Source: Auanema rhodensis (Eukaryota; Nematoda; Chromadorea; Rhabditida; Rhabditidae). From it: a stretch of 64,000 bases of DNA. The translations under genes and the position numbers were made by a program. The stretch is taken from NCBI GenBank assembly GCA_964057225.1, contig OZ059900.1, forward strand, positions 15,577,638-15,641,637, in the 5' to 3' direction. Positions 13,111 to 26,446 of this stretch are shown here, piece after piece. Under the pieces are notes generated by a model. The model had not been told where the DNA came from. It worked only from the letters and a program-made list of their open reading frames with translations, and did no database searches. Each line of letters starts with the position of its first letter. The stretch's first letter is position 1.

Positions 13111-15479
13111 AGAATATGCTAATTTCCTTAATTTTCTAACCCCTGTTTTTTCGTCGCGAAAGTGGAACTAGACGTTGTACGAACAATTTTGAGCTAGGTT
13201 TCATTGACATTGCATGAGTTTGAACACATGAAATCGTAAGTCAAAACCTTGTTTACAGCGAAATTTCCAAAAACTGGTTTTCCAGCATAATAAAATATTT
13301 CTCATGGGAAATACTGTGTTTTTGTATTTTTCTAGTGTTCAGCATGTAAAATGCTTCATTTTAGTATGTAACACGCTGAAATTCGTTGCATTTGACGACT
13401 CATATGAACAAAAATCGATTTAATCAATATTAGCCATAAGGGGCGTGCCCTCAGAATATGCTAATTTCCTTAATTTTCTAACCCCTGTTTTTTTGTCGTG
13501 AAAGTGGAACCAGACGTTGTACGAACAATTTTGAGCTAGGTTTCATTGACATTGCATGAGTTTGAACACATGAAATCGTAAGTCAAAACCTTGTTTACAG
13601 CGAAATTTCCAAAAACTGGTTTTCCAGCATAATAAAATATTTCTCATGGGAAATACTGTGTTTTTGTATTTTTCTAGTGTTCAGCATGTAAAATGCTTCA
13701 TTTTAGTATGTAACACGCTGAAATTCGTTGCATTTGACGACTCATATGAACAAAAATCGATTTAATCAATATTAGCCATAAGGGGCGTGCCCTCAGAATA
13801 TGCTAATTTCCTTAATTTTCTAACCCCTGTTTTTTTGTCGTGAAAGTGGAACTAGACGTTGTACGAACAATTTTGAGCTGGGTTTCATTGACATTGCATG
13901 AGTTTGAACACATGAAATCGTAAGTCAAAACCTTGTTTACAGCGAAATTTCCAAAAACTGGTTTTCCAGCATAATAAAATATTTCTCATGAGAAATACTG
14001 TGTTTTTGTATTTTTCTAGTGTTCAGCATGTAAAATGCTTCATTTTAGTATGTAACACGCTGAAATTCGTTGCATTTGACGACTCATATGAACAAAAATC
14101 GATTTAATCAATATTAGCCATAAGGGGCGTGCCCTCAGAATATGCTAATTTCCTTAATTTTCTAACCCCTGTTTTTTTGTCGTGAAAGTGGAACTAGACG
14201 TTGTACGAACAATTTTGAGCTAGGTTTCATTTACATTGCATGAGTTTGAACACATGAAATCGTAAGTCAAAACCTTGTTTACAGCGAAATTTCCAAAAAC
14301 TGGTTTTCCAGCATAATAAAATATTTCTCATGAGAAATACTGTGTTTTTGTATTTTTCTAGTGTTCAGCATGTAAAATGCTTCATTTTAGTATGTAACAC
14401 GCTGAAATTCGTTGCATTTGACGACTCATATGAACAAAAATCGATTTAATCAATATTAGCCATAAGGGGCGTGCCCTCAGAATATGCTAATTTCCTTAAT
14501 TTTCTAACCCCTGTTTTTTTGTCGTGAAAGTGGAACTAGACGTTGTACGAACAATTTTGAGCTAGGTTTCATTTACATTGCATGAGTTTGAACACATGAA
14601 ATCGTAAGTCAAAACCTTGTTTACAGCGAAATTTCCAAAAACTGGTTTTCCAGCATAATAAAAGATTTCTCATGGGAAATACTGTGTTTTTGTATTTTTC
14701 TAGTGTTCAGCATGTAAAATGCTTCATTTTAGTATGTAACACGCTGAAATTCGTTGCATTTGACTACTCATATGAACAAAAATCGATTTAATCAATATTA
14801 GCCATAAGGGGCGTGCCCTCAGAATATGCTAATTTCCTTAATTTTCTAACCCCTGTTTTTTTGTCGTGAAAGTGGAACTAGACGTTGTACAAACAATTTT
14901 GAGCTAGGTTTCATTGACATTGCATGAGTTTGAACACATGAAATCGTAAGTCAAAACCTTGTTTACAGCGAAATTTCCAAAAACTGGTTTTCCAGCATAA
15001 TAAAATATTTCTCATGAGAAATACTGTGTTTTTGTATTTTTCTAGTGTTCAGCATGTAAAATGCTTCATTTTAGTATGTAACACGCTGAAATTCGTTGCA
15101 TTTGATGACTCATATGAACAAAAATCGATTTAATCAATATTAGCCATAAGAGGCGTGCCCTCAGAATATGCTAATTTCCTTAATTTTCTAACCCCTGTTT
15201 TTTTGTCGTGAAAGTGGAACTAGACGTTGTACGAACAATTTTGAGCTGGGTTTCATTGACATTGCATGAGTTTGAACACATGAAATCGTAAGTCAAAACC
15301 TTGTTTACAGCGAAATTTCCAAAAACTGGTTTTCCAGCATAATAAAATATTTCTCATGGGAAATACTGTGTTTTTGTATTTTTCTAGTGTTCAGCATGTA
15401 AAATGCTTCATTTTAGTATGTAACACGCTGAAATTCGTTGCATTTGACGACTCATATGAACAAAAATCGATTTAATCAA

Positions 15480-18400
15480 TATTAGCCATAAGGGGCGTGC
15501 CCTCTGAATATGCTAATTTCCTTAATTTTCTAACCCCTGTTTTTTTGTCGTGAAAGTGGAACTAGACGTTGTACGAACAATTTTGAGCTAGGTTTCATTG
15601 ACATTGCATGAGTTTGAACACATGAAATCGTAAGTCAAAACCTTGTTAACAGCGAAATTTCCAAAAACTGGTTTTTCAGCATAATAAAATATTTCTCATG
15701 AGAAATACTGTGTTTTTGTATTTTTCTAGTGTTCAGCATGTAAAATGCTAAATTTTAGTATGTAACACGCTGAAATTCGTTGCATTTGACGACTCATATG
15801 AACGAAAATCGATTTAATCAATATTAGCCTTAAAGGGCGTGCCCTCAGAATATGCTAATTTCCTTAATTTTCTAACCCCTGTTTTTTTGTCGTGAAAGTA
15901 GAACTAGACGTTGTACAAACAATTTTGAGCTAGGTTTCATTGACATTGCATGAGTTTGAACACATGAAATCGTAAGTCAAAACCTTGTTTACAGCGAAAT
16001 TTCCAAAAACTGGTTTTCCAGCATAATAAAATATTTCTCATGGGAAATACTGTGTTTTTGTATTTTTCTAGAGTTCAGCATGTGAAATGCTTCATTTTAG
16101 TATGTAATACGCTGAAATTCGTTGCATTTGACGACTCATATGAACAAAAATCGATTTAATCAATATTAGCCATAAGGGGCGTGCCCTCAGAATATGCTAA
16201 TTTCCTTAATTTTCTAACCCCTGTTTTTTTGTCGTGAAAGTGGAACTAGACGTTGTACGAACAATTTTGAGCTAGGTTTCATTTACATTGCATGAGTTTG
16301 AACACATGAAATCGTAAGTCAAAACCTTGTTTACAGCGAAATTTCCAAAAACTGGTTTTCCAGCATAATAAAATATTTCTCATGGGAAATACTGTGTTTT
16401 TGTATTTTTCTAGTGTTCAGCATGTAAAATGCTTCATTTTAGTATGTAACACGCTGAAATTCGTTGCATTTGACGACTCATATGAACAAAAATCGATTTA
16501 ATCAATATTAGCCATAAGGGGCGTGCCCTCAGAATATGCTAATTTCCTTAATTTTCTAACCCCTGTTTTTTTGTCGTGAAAGTGGAACTAGACGTTGTAC
16601 GAACAATTTTGAGCTAGGTTTCATTTACGTTGCATGAGTTTGAACACATGAAATCGTAAGTCAAAACCTTGTTTACAGCGAAATTTCCAAAAACTGGTTT
16701 TCCAGCATAATAAAATATTTCTCATGGGAAATACTGTGTTTTTGTATTTTTCTAGTGTTCAGCATGTAAAATGCTTCATTTTAGTATGTAACACGCTGAA
16801 ATTCGTTGCATTTGACGACTCATATGAACAAAAACCGATTTAATCAATATTAGCCATAAGGGGCGTGCCCTCAGAATATGCTAATTTCCTTAATTTTCTA
16901 ACCCCTGTTTTTTTGTCGTGAAAGTGGAACTAGACGTTGTACGAACAATTTTGAGCTAGGTTTCATTTACATTGCATGAGTTTGAACACATGAAATCGTA
17001 AGTCAAAACCTTGTTTACAGCGAAATTTCCAAAAACTGGTTTTCCAGCATAATAAAATATTTCTCATGAGAAATACTGTGTTTTTGTATTTTTCTAGTGT
17101 TCAGCATGTAAAATGCTTCATTTTAGTATGTAACACGCTGAAATTCGTTGCATTTGACGATTCATATGAACAAAAATCGATTTAATCAATATTAGCCATA
17201 AGGGGCGTGCCCTCAGAATATGCTAATTTCCTTAATTTTCTAACCCCTGTTTTTTTGTCGTGAAAGTGGAACTAGACGTTGTACGAACAATTTTGAGCTA
17301 GGTTTCATTTACATTGCATGAGTTTGAACACATGAAATGGTAAGTCAAAACCTTGTTTACAGCGAAATTTCCAAAAACTGGTTTTCCAGCATAATAAAAT
17401 ATTTCTCATGGGAAATACTGTGTTTTTGTATTTTTCTAGTGTTCAGCATGTAAAATGCTTCATTTTAGTATGTAACACGCTGAAATTCGTTGCATTTGAC
17501 TACTCATATGAACAAAAATCGATTTAATCAATATTAGCCATAAGGGGCGTGCCCTCAGAATATGCTAATTTCCTTAATTTTCTAACCCCTGTTTTTTTGT
17601 CGTGAAAGTGGAACTAGACGTTGTACAAACAATATTGAGCTAGGTTTCATTGACATTGCATGAGTTTGAACACATGAAATCGTAAGTCAAAACCTTGTTT
17701 ACAGCGAAATTTCCAAAAACTGGTTTTCCAGCATAATAAAATATTTCTCATGAGAAATACTGTGTTTTTGTATTTTTCTAGTGTTCAGCATGTAAAATGC
17801 TTCATTTTAGTATGTAACACGCTGAAATTCGTTGCATTTGACGACTCATATGAACAAAAATCGATTTAATCAATATTAGCCATAAGGGGCGTGCCCTCAG
17901 AATATGCTAATTTCCTTAATTTTCTAACCCCTGTTTTTTTTGTCGTGAAAGTGGAACTAGACGTTGTACGAACAATTTTGAGCTAGGTTTCATTGACATT
18001 GCATGAGTTTGAACACATGAAATCGTAAGTCAAAACCTTGTTTACAGCGAAATTTCCAAAAACTGGTTTTCCAGCATAATAAAATATTTCTCATGGGAAA
18101 TACTGTGTTTTTGTATTTTTCTAGTGTTCAGCATGTGAAATGCTTCATTTTAGTATGTAACACGCTGAAATTCGTTGCATTTGACGACTCATATGAACAA
18201 AAATCGATTTAATCAATATTAGCCATAAGGGGCGTGCCCTCAGAATATGCTAATTTCCTTAATTTTCTAACCCCTGTTTTTTTGTCGTGAAAGTGGAACT
18301 AGACGTTGTACGAACAATTTTGAGCTAGGTTTCATTGACATTGCATGAGTTTGAACACATGAAATCGTAAGTCAAAACCTTGTTTACAGCGAAATTTCCA

Positions 18401-21400
18401 AAAACTGGTTTTCCAGCATAATAAAATATTTCTCATGAGAAACACTGTGTTTTTGTATTTTTCTAGTGTTCAGCATGTAAAATGCTTCATTTTAGTATGT
18501 AACACGCTGAAGTTCGTTGCATTTGACGACTCATATGAACAAATATCGATTTAATCAATATTAGCCATAAGGGGCGTGCCCTCAGAATATGCTAATTTCC
18601 TTAATTTTCTAACCCCTGTTTTTTTGTCGTGAAAGTGGAACTAGACGTTGTACGAACAATTTTGAGCTAGGTTTCATTTACATTGCATGAGTTTGAACAC
18701 ATGAAATCGTAAGTCAAAACCTTGTTTACAGCGAAATTTCCAAAAACTGGTTTTCCAGCATAATAAAATATTTCTCATGGGAAATACTGTGTTTTTGTAT
18801 TTTTCTAGTGTTCAGCATGTAAAATGCTTCATTTTAGTATGTAACACGCTGAAATTCGTTGCATTTGACGACTCATATGAACAAAAATCGATTTAATCAA
18901 TATTAGCCATAAGGGGCGTGCCCTCAGAATATGCTAATTTCCTTAATTTTCTAACCCCTGTTTTTTTGTCGTGAAAGTGGAACTAGACGTTTTACGAACA
19001 ATTTTGAGCTAGGTTTCATTGACATTGCATGAGTTTGAACACATGAAATCGTAAGTCAAAACCTTGTTTACAGCGAAATTTCCAAAAACTGGTTTTCCAG
19101 CATAATAAAATATTTCTCATGGGAAATACTGTGTTTTTGTATTTTTCTAGTGTTCAGCATGTAAAATGCTTCATTTTAGTATGTAACACGCTGAAATTCG
19201 TTGCATTTGACGACTCATATGAACAAAAATCGATTTAATCAATATTATCCATAAGGGGCGTGCCCTCAGAATATGCTAATTTCCTTAATTTTCTAACCCC
19301 TGTTTTTTTGTCGTGAAAGTGGAACTAGACGTTGTACGAACAATTTTGAGCTAGGTTTCAGTTACATTGCATGAGTTTGAACACATGAAATCGTAAGTCA
19401 AAACCTTGTTTACAGCGAAATTTCCAAAAACTGGTTTTCCAGCATAATAAAATATTTCTCATGAGAAATACTGTGTTTTTGTATTTTTCTAGTGTTCAGC
19501 ATGTAAAATGCTTCATTTTAGTATGTAACACGCTGAAATTCGTTGCATTTGATGACTCATATGAACAAAAATCGATTTAATCAATATTAGCCATAAGGGG
19601 CGTGCCCTCAGAATATGCTAATTTCCTTAATTTTCTAACCCCTGTTTTTTTGTCGTGAAAGTGGAACTAGACGTTGTACGAACAATTTTGAGCTGGGTTT
19701 CATTGACATTGCATGAGTTTGAACACATGAAATCGTAAGTCAAAACCTTGTTTACAGCGAAATTTCCAAAAACTGGTTTTCCAGCATAATAAAATATTTC
19801 TCATGGGAAATACTGTGTTTTTGTATTTTTCTAGTGTTCAGCATGTAAAATGCTTCATTTTAGTATGTAACACGCTGAAATTCGTTGCATTTGACGACTC
19901 ATATGAACAAAAATCGATTTAATCAATATTAGCCATAAGGGGCGTGCCCTCTGAATATGCTAATTTCCTTAATTTTCTAACCCCTGTTTTTTTGTCGTGA
20001 AAGTGGAACTAGACGTTGTACGAACAATTTTGAGCTAGGTTTCATTGACATTGCATGAGTTTGAACACATGAAATCGTAAGTCAAAACCTTGTTAACAGC
20101 GAAATTTCCAAAAACTGGTTTTTCAGCATAATAAAATATTTCTCATGAGAAATACTGTGTTTTTGTATTTTTCTAGTGTTCAGCATGTAAAATGCTAAAT
20201 TTTAGTATGTAACACGCTGAAATTCGTTGCATTTGACGACTCATATGAACAAAAATCGATTTAATCAATATTAGCCATAAGGGGCGTGCCCTCAGAATAT
20301 GCTAATTTCCTTAATTTTCTAACCCCTGTTTTTTTGTCGTGAAAGTGGAACTAGACGTTGTACGAACAATTTTGAGCTAGGTTTCATTTACATTGCATGA
20401 GTTTGAACACATGAAATCGTAAGTCAAAACCTTGTTTACAGCGAAATTTCCAAAAACTGGTTTTCCAGCATAATAAAATATTTCTCATGAGAAATACTGT
20501 GTTTTTGTATTTTTCTAGTGTTCAGCATGTAAAATGCTTCATTTTAGTATGTAACACGCTGAAATTCGTTGCATTTGACGACTCATATGAACAAAAATCG
20601 ATTTAATCAATATTAGCCATAAGGGGCGTGCCCTCAGAATATGCTAATTTCCTTAATTTTCTAACCCCTGTTTTTTTTGTCGTGAAAGTGGAACTAGACG
20701 TTGTACGAACAATTTTGAGCTAGGTTTCATTGACATTGCATGAGTTTGAACACATGAAATCGTAAGTCAAAACCTTGTTTACAGCGAAATTTCCAAAAAC
20801 TGGTTTTCCAGCATAATAAAATATTTCTCATGGGAAATACTGTGTTTTTGTATTTTTCTAATGTTCAGCATGTGAAATGCTTCATTTTAGTATGTAACAC
20901 GCTGAAATTCGTTGCATTTGACGACTCATATGAACAAAAATCGATTTAATCAATATTAGCCATAAGGGGCGTGCCCTCAGAATATGCTAATTTCCTTAAT
21001 TTTCTAACCCCTGTTTTTTTGTCGTGAAAGTGGAACTAGACGTTGTACAAACAATTTTGAGCTAGGTTTCATTGACATTGCATGAGTTTGAACACATGAA
21101 ATCGTAAGTCAAAACCTTGTTTACAGCGAAATTTCCAAAAACTGGTTTTCCAGCATAATAAAATATTTCTCATGAGAAATACTGTGTTTTTGTATTTTTC
21201 TAGTGTTCAGCATGTAAAATGCTTCATTTTAGTATGTAACACGCTGAAATTCGTTGCATTTGACGACTCATATGAACAAAAATCGATTTAATCAATATTA
21301 GCCATAAGGGGCGTGCCCTCAGAATATGCTAATTTCCTTAATTTTCTAACCCCTGTTTTTTTGTCGTGAAAGTGGAACTAGACGTTGTACGAACAATTTT

Positions 21401-22625
21401 GAGCTAGGTTTCATTTACATTGCATGAGTTTGAACACATGAAATCGTAAGTCAAAACCTTGTTTACAGCGAAATTTCCAAAAACTGGTTTTCCAGCATAA
21501 TAAAATATTTCTCATGGGAAATACTGTGTTTTTGTATTTTTCTAGTGTTCAGCATGTAAAATGCTTCATTTTAGTATGTAACACGCTGAAATTCGTTGCA
21601 TTTGACGACTCATATGAACAAAAATCGATTTAATCAATATTAGCCATAAGGGGCGTGCCCTCAGAATATGCTAATTTCCTTAATTTTCTAACCCCTGTTT
21701 TTTTGTCGTGAAAGTGGAACTAGACGTTGTACGAACAATTTTGAGCTAGGTTTCATTTACGTTGCATGAGTTTGAACACATGAAATCGTAAGTCAAAACC
21801 TTGTTTACAGCGAAATTTCCAAAAACTGGTTTTCCAGCATAATAAAATATTTCTCATGGGAAATACTGTGTTTTTGTATTTTTCTAGTGTTCAGCATGTA
21901 AAATGCTTCATTTTAGTATGTAACACGCTGAAATTCGTTGCATTTGACGACTCATATGAACAAAAACCGATTTAATCAATATTAGCCATAAGGGGCGTGC
22001 CCTCAGAATATGCTAATTTCCTTAATTTTCTAACCCCTGTTTTTTTGTCGTGAAAGTGGAACTAGACGTTGTACGAACAATTTTGAGCTAGGTTTCATTT
22101 ACATTGCATGAGTTTGAACACATGAAATCGTAAGTCAAAACCTTGTTTACAGCGAAATTTCCAAAAACTGGTTTTCCAGCATAATAAAATATTTCTCATG
22201 AGAAATACTGTGTTTTTGTATTTTTCTAGTGTTCAGCATGTAAAATGCTTCATTTTAGTATGTAACACGCTGAAATTCGTTGCATTTGACTACTCATATG
22301 AACAAAAATCGATTTAATCAATATTAGCCATAAGGGGCGTGCCCTCAGAATATGCTAATTTCCTTAATTTTCTAACCCCTGTTTTTTTGTCGTGAAAGTA
22401 GAACTAGACGTTGTACAAACAATTTTGAGCTAGGTTTCATTGACATTGCATGAGTTTGAACACATGAAATCGTAAGTCAAAACCTTGTTTACAGCGAAAT
22501 TTCCAAAAACTGGTTTTCCAGCATAATAAAATATTTCTCATGGGAAATACTGTGTTTTTGTATTTTTCTAGAGTTCAGCATGTGAAATGCTTCATTTTAG
22601 TATGTAATACGCTGAAATTCGTTGC
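15480..22625 (+). repeat. Copies of one satellite variant block, intact then split
   Basis: The variant block seen in both 10-monomer copies occurs again intact near 15484-16110: CTCTGAAT, GTTAACAG, TTTTTCAGCAT, ATGCTAAATT, GAACGAAAATCG, AAAGTAGAAC, CTAGAGTTC, GTAATACGC. A further copy is cut in two. Its first half, to ATGCTAAATT, lies near 19951-20205, and its second half, from AAAGTAGAAC to GTAATACGC, near 22398-22612. The offsets from the intact block are 4447 and 6500 bp, so the halves are separated by an extra 2053 bp, six monomers plus one T. This shows an insertion or exchange inside the block. Boundaries are approximate. Confidence 0.75.
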
Positions 22626-23659
22626 ATTTGACGACTCATATGAACAAAAATCGATTTAATCAATATTAGCCATAAGGGGCGTGCCCTCAGAATATGCTAA
22701 TTTCCTTAATTTTCTAACCCCTGTTTTTTTGTCGTGAAAGTGGAACTAGACGTTGTACGAACAATTTTGAGCTAGGTTTCATTTACATTGCATGAGTTTG
22801 CACACATGAAATCGTAAGTCAAAACCTTGTTTACAGCGAAATTTCCAAAAACTGGTTTTCCAGCATAATAAAATATTTCTCATGGGAAATACTGTGTTTT
22901 TGTATTTTTCTAGTGTTCAGCATGTAAAATGCTTCATTTTAGTATGTAACACGCTGAAATTCGTTGCATTTGACTACTCATATGAACAAAAATCGATTTA
23001 ATCAATATTAGCCATAAGGGGCGTGCCCTCCGAATATGCTAATTTCCTTAATTTTCTAACCCCTGTTTTTTTGTCGTGAAAGTGGAACTAGACGTTGTAC
23101 AAACAATTTTGAGCTAGGTTTCATTGACATTGCATGAGTTTGAACACATGAAATCGTAAGTCAAAACCTTGTTTACAGCGAAATTTCCAAAAACTGGTTT
23201 TCCAGCATAATAAAATATTTCTCATGAGAAATACTGTGTTTTTGTATTTTTCTAGTGTTCAGCATGTAAAATGCTTCATTTTAGTATGTAACACGCTGAA
23301 ATTCGTTGCATTTGACGACTCATATGAACAAAAATCGATTTAATCAATATTAGCCATAAGGGGCGTGCCCTCAGAATATGCTAATTTCCTTAATTTTCTA
23401 ACCCCTGTTTTTTTGTCGTGAAAGTGGAACTAGACGTTGTACGAACAATTTTGAGCTAGGTTTCATTTACATTGCATGAGTTTGAACACATGAAATGGTA
23501 AGTCAAAACCTTGTTTACAGCGAAATTTCCAAAAACTGGTTTTCCAGCATAATAAAATATTTCTCATGGGAAATACTGTGTTTTTGTATTTTTCTAGTGT
23601 TCAGCATGTAAAATGCTTCATTTTAGTATGTAACACGCTGAAATTCGTTGCATTTGACT

Positions 23660-26397
23660 ACTCATATGAACAAAAATCGATTTAATCAATATTAGCCATA
23701 AGGGGCGTGCCCTCAGAATATGCTAATTTCCTTAATTTTCTAACCCCTGTTTTTTTGTCGTGAAAGTGGAACTAGACGTTGTACAAACAATATTGAGCTA
23801 GGTTTCATTGACATTGCATGAGTTTGAACACATGAAATCGTAAGTCAAAACCTTGTTTACAGCGAAATTTCCAAAAACTGGTTTTCCAGCATAATAAAAT
23901 ATTTCTCATGAGAAATACTGTGTTTTTGTATTTTTCTAGTGTTCAGCATGTAAAATGCTTCATTTTAGTATGTAACACGCTGAAATTCGTTGCATTTGAC
24001 GACTCATATGAACAAAAATCGATTTAATCAATATTAGCCATAAGGGGCGTGCCCTCAGAATATGCTAATTTCCTTAATTTTCTAACCCCTGTTTTTTTTG
24101 TCGTGAAAGTGGAACTAGACGTTGTACGAACAATTTTGAGCTAGGTTTCATTGACATTGCATGAGTTTGAACACATGAAATCGTAAGTCAAAACCTTGTT
24201 TACAGCGAAATTTCCAAAAACTGGTTTTCCAGCATAATAAAATATTTCTCATGGGAAATACTGTGTTTTTGTATTTTTCTAATGTTCAGCATGTGAAATG
24301 CTTCATTTTAGTATGTAACACGCTGAAATTCGTTGCATTTGACGACTCATATGAACAAAAATCGATTTAATCAATATTAGCCATAAGGGGCGTGCCCTCA
24401 GAATATGCTAATTTCCTTAATTTTCTAACCCCTGTTTTTTTGTCGTGAAAGTGGAACTAGACGTTGTACAAACAATTTTGAGCTAGGTTTCATTGACATT
24501 GCATGAGTTTGAACACATGAAATCGTAAGTCAAAACCTTGTTTACAGCGAAATTTCCAAAAACTGGTTTTCCAGCATAATAAAATATTTCTCATGAGAAA
24601 TACTGTGTTTTTGTATTTTTCTAGTGTTCAGCATGTAAAATGCTTCATTTTAGTATGTAACACGCTGAAATTCGTTGCATTTGACGACTCATATGAACAA
24701 AAATCGATTTAATCAATATTAGCCATAAGGGGCGTGCCCTCAGAATATGCTAATTTCCTTAATTTTCTAACCCCTGTTTTTTTGTCGTGAAAGTGGAACT
24801 AGACGTTGTACGAACAATTTTGAGCTAGGTTTCATTTACATTGCATGAGTTTGAACACATGAAATCGTAAGTCAAAACCTTGTTTACAGCGAAATTTCCA
24901 AAAACTGGTTTTCCAGCATAATAAAATATTTCTCATGGGAAATACTGTGTTTTTGTATTTTTCTAGTGTTCAGCATGTAAAATGCTTCATTTTAGTATGT
25001 AACACGCTGAAATTCGTTGCATTTGACGACTCATATGAACAAAAATCGATTTAATCAATATTAGCCATAAGGGGCGTGCCCTCAGAATATGCTAATTTCC
25101 TTAATTTTCTAACCCCTGTTTTTTTGTCGTGAAAGTGGAACTAGACGTTGTACAAACAATATTGAGCTAGGTTTCATTGACATTGCATGAGTTTGAACAC
25201 ATGAAATCGTAAGTCAAAACCTTGTTTACAGCGAAATTTCCAAAAACTGGTTTTCCAGCATAATAAAATATTTCTCATGAGAAATACTGTGTTTTTGTAT
25301 TTTTCTAGTGTTCAGCATGTAAAATGCTTCATTTTAGTATGTAACACGCTGAAATTCGTTGCATTTGACGACTCATATGAACAAAAATCGATTTAATCAA
25401 TATTAGCCATAAGGGGCGTGCCCTCAGAATATGCTAATTTCCTTAATTTTCTAACCCCTGTTTTTTTTGTCGTGAAAGTGGAACTAGACGTTGTACGAAC
25501 AATTTTGAGCTAGGTTTCATTGACATTGCATGAGTTTGAACACATGAAATCGTAAGTCAAAACCTTGTTTACAGCGAAATTTCCAAAAACTGGTTTTCCA
25601 GCATAATAAAATATTTCTCATGGGAAATACTGTGTTTTTGTATTTTTCTAATGTTCAGCATGTGAAATGCTTCATTTTAGTATGTAACACGCTGAAATTC
25701 GTTGCATTTGACGACTCATATGAACAAAAATCGATTTAATCAATATTAGCCATAAGGGGCGTGCCCTCAGAATATGCTAATTTCCTTAATTTTCTAACCC
25801 CTGTTTTTTTGTCGTGAAAGTGGAACTAGACGTTGTACAAACAATTTTGAGCTAGGTTTCATTGACATTGCATGAGTTTGAACACATGAAATCGTAAGTC
25901 AAAACCTTGTTTACAGCGAAATTTCCAAAAACTGGTTTTCCAGCATAATAAAATATTTCTCATGAGAAATACTGTGTTTTTGTATTTTTCTAGTGTTCAG
26001 CATGTAAAATGCTTCATTTTAGTATGTAACACGCTGAAATTCGTTGCATTTGACGACTCATATGAACAAAAATCGATTTAATCAATATTAGCCATAAGGG
26101 GCGTGCCCTCAGAATATGCTAATTTCCTTAATTTTCTAACCCCTGTTTTTTTGTCGTGAAAGTGGAACTAGACGTTGTACGAACAATTTTGAGCTAGGTT
26201 TCATTTACATTGCATGAGTTTGAACACATGAAATCGTAAGTCAAAACCTTGTTTACAGCGAAATTTCCAAAAACTGGTTTTCCAGCATAATAAAATATTT
26301 CTCATGGGAAATACTGTGTTTTTGTATTTTTCTAGTGTTCAGCATGTAAAATGCTTCATTTTAGTATGTAACACGCTGAAATTCGTTGCATTTGACG
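23660..26397 (+). repeat. 4-monomer (about 1369 bp) tandem duplication beside the retroelement
   Basis: Two four-monomer blocks, about 23660-25028 and 25029-26397, repeat at a step of 1369 bp, which is four monomers plus one extra T in an eight-T tract. Shared markers are ACAATATTGAG (TATTGAG at 23791 and 25160), the eight-T run after CCCCTG, TTTTTCTAATGTTCAGCATGTG, TCATGAGAAA and TTTACATT. The duplication ends about 50 bp before the retroelement insertion point. Whether that closeness is causal or chance cannot be told from the sequence. Confidence 0.8.
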
Positions 26398-26442
26398 ACT
26401 CATATGAACAAAAATCGATTTAATCAATATTAGCCATAAGGG

Positions 26443-26446
26443 GCGT
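26443..26446. repeat. Target-site duplication, left copy (GCGT)
   Basis: The last four satellite bases before the element are GCGT, and the same four bases follow the other LTR at 33246-33249. The uninterrupted monomer has one copy in the context AGGGGCGTGCCCTC, so excising the element plus one copy restores a normal monomer. A 4 bp duplication fits Ty3/gypsy integrases, which usually give 4 to 6 bp. Confidence 0.93.

Larger units (their letters stand above)
1..26446 (+). repeat. Left arm of 342 bp tandem satellite array
   Basis: About 77 head-to-tail copies of a 342 bp AT-rich monomer. The landmark GCGTGCCCTC falls at 105, 447, 789 and 1131, giving a constant 342 bp step, and the register drifts only through a T homopolymer (6 to 8 T) after ACCCCTG. 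Copies are nearly identical, differing at a few recurring sites: GGGG or AGGG before CGTGCC, TTGACATT or TTTACATT, TCATGGGAAA or TCATGAGAAA, GTACGAAC, GTACAAAC or GTAGGAAC. All copies share one orientation. No gene is embedded; every frame is closed within a monomer or so. This organisation is that of a major centromeric or pericentromeric satellite. I do not recognise the family. The array continues past the left edge of the window. Confidence 0.97.

Noticed and set aside
17930-17945. Variable T tract (6, 7 or 8 T) as a possible regulatory feature
   Set aside because: Homopolymer length change is common and may be sequencing error. It was used only as a marker of shared history.
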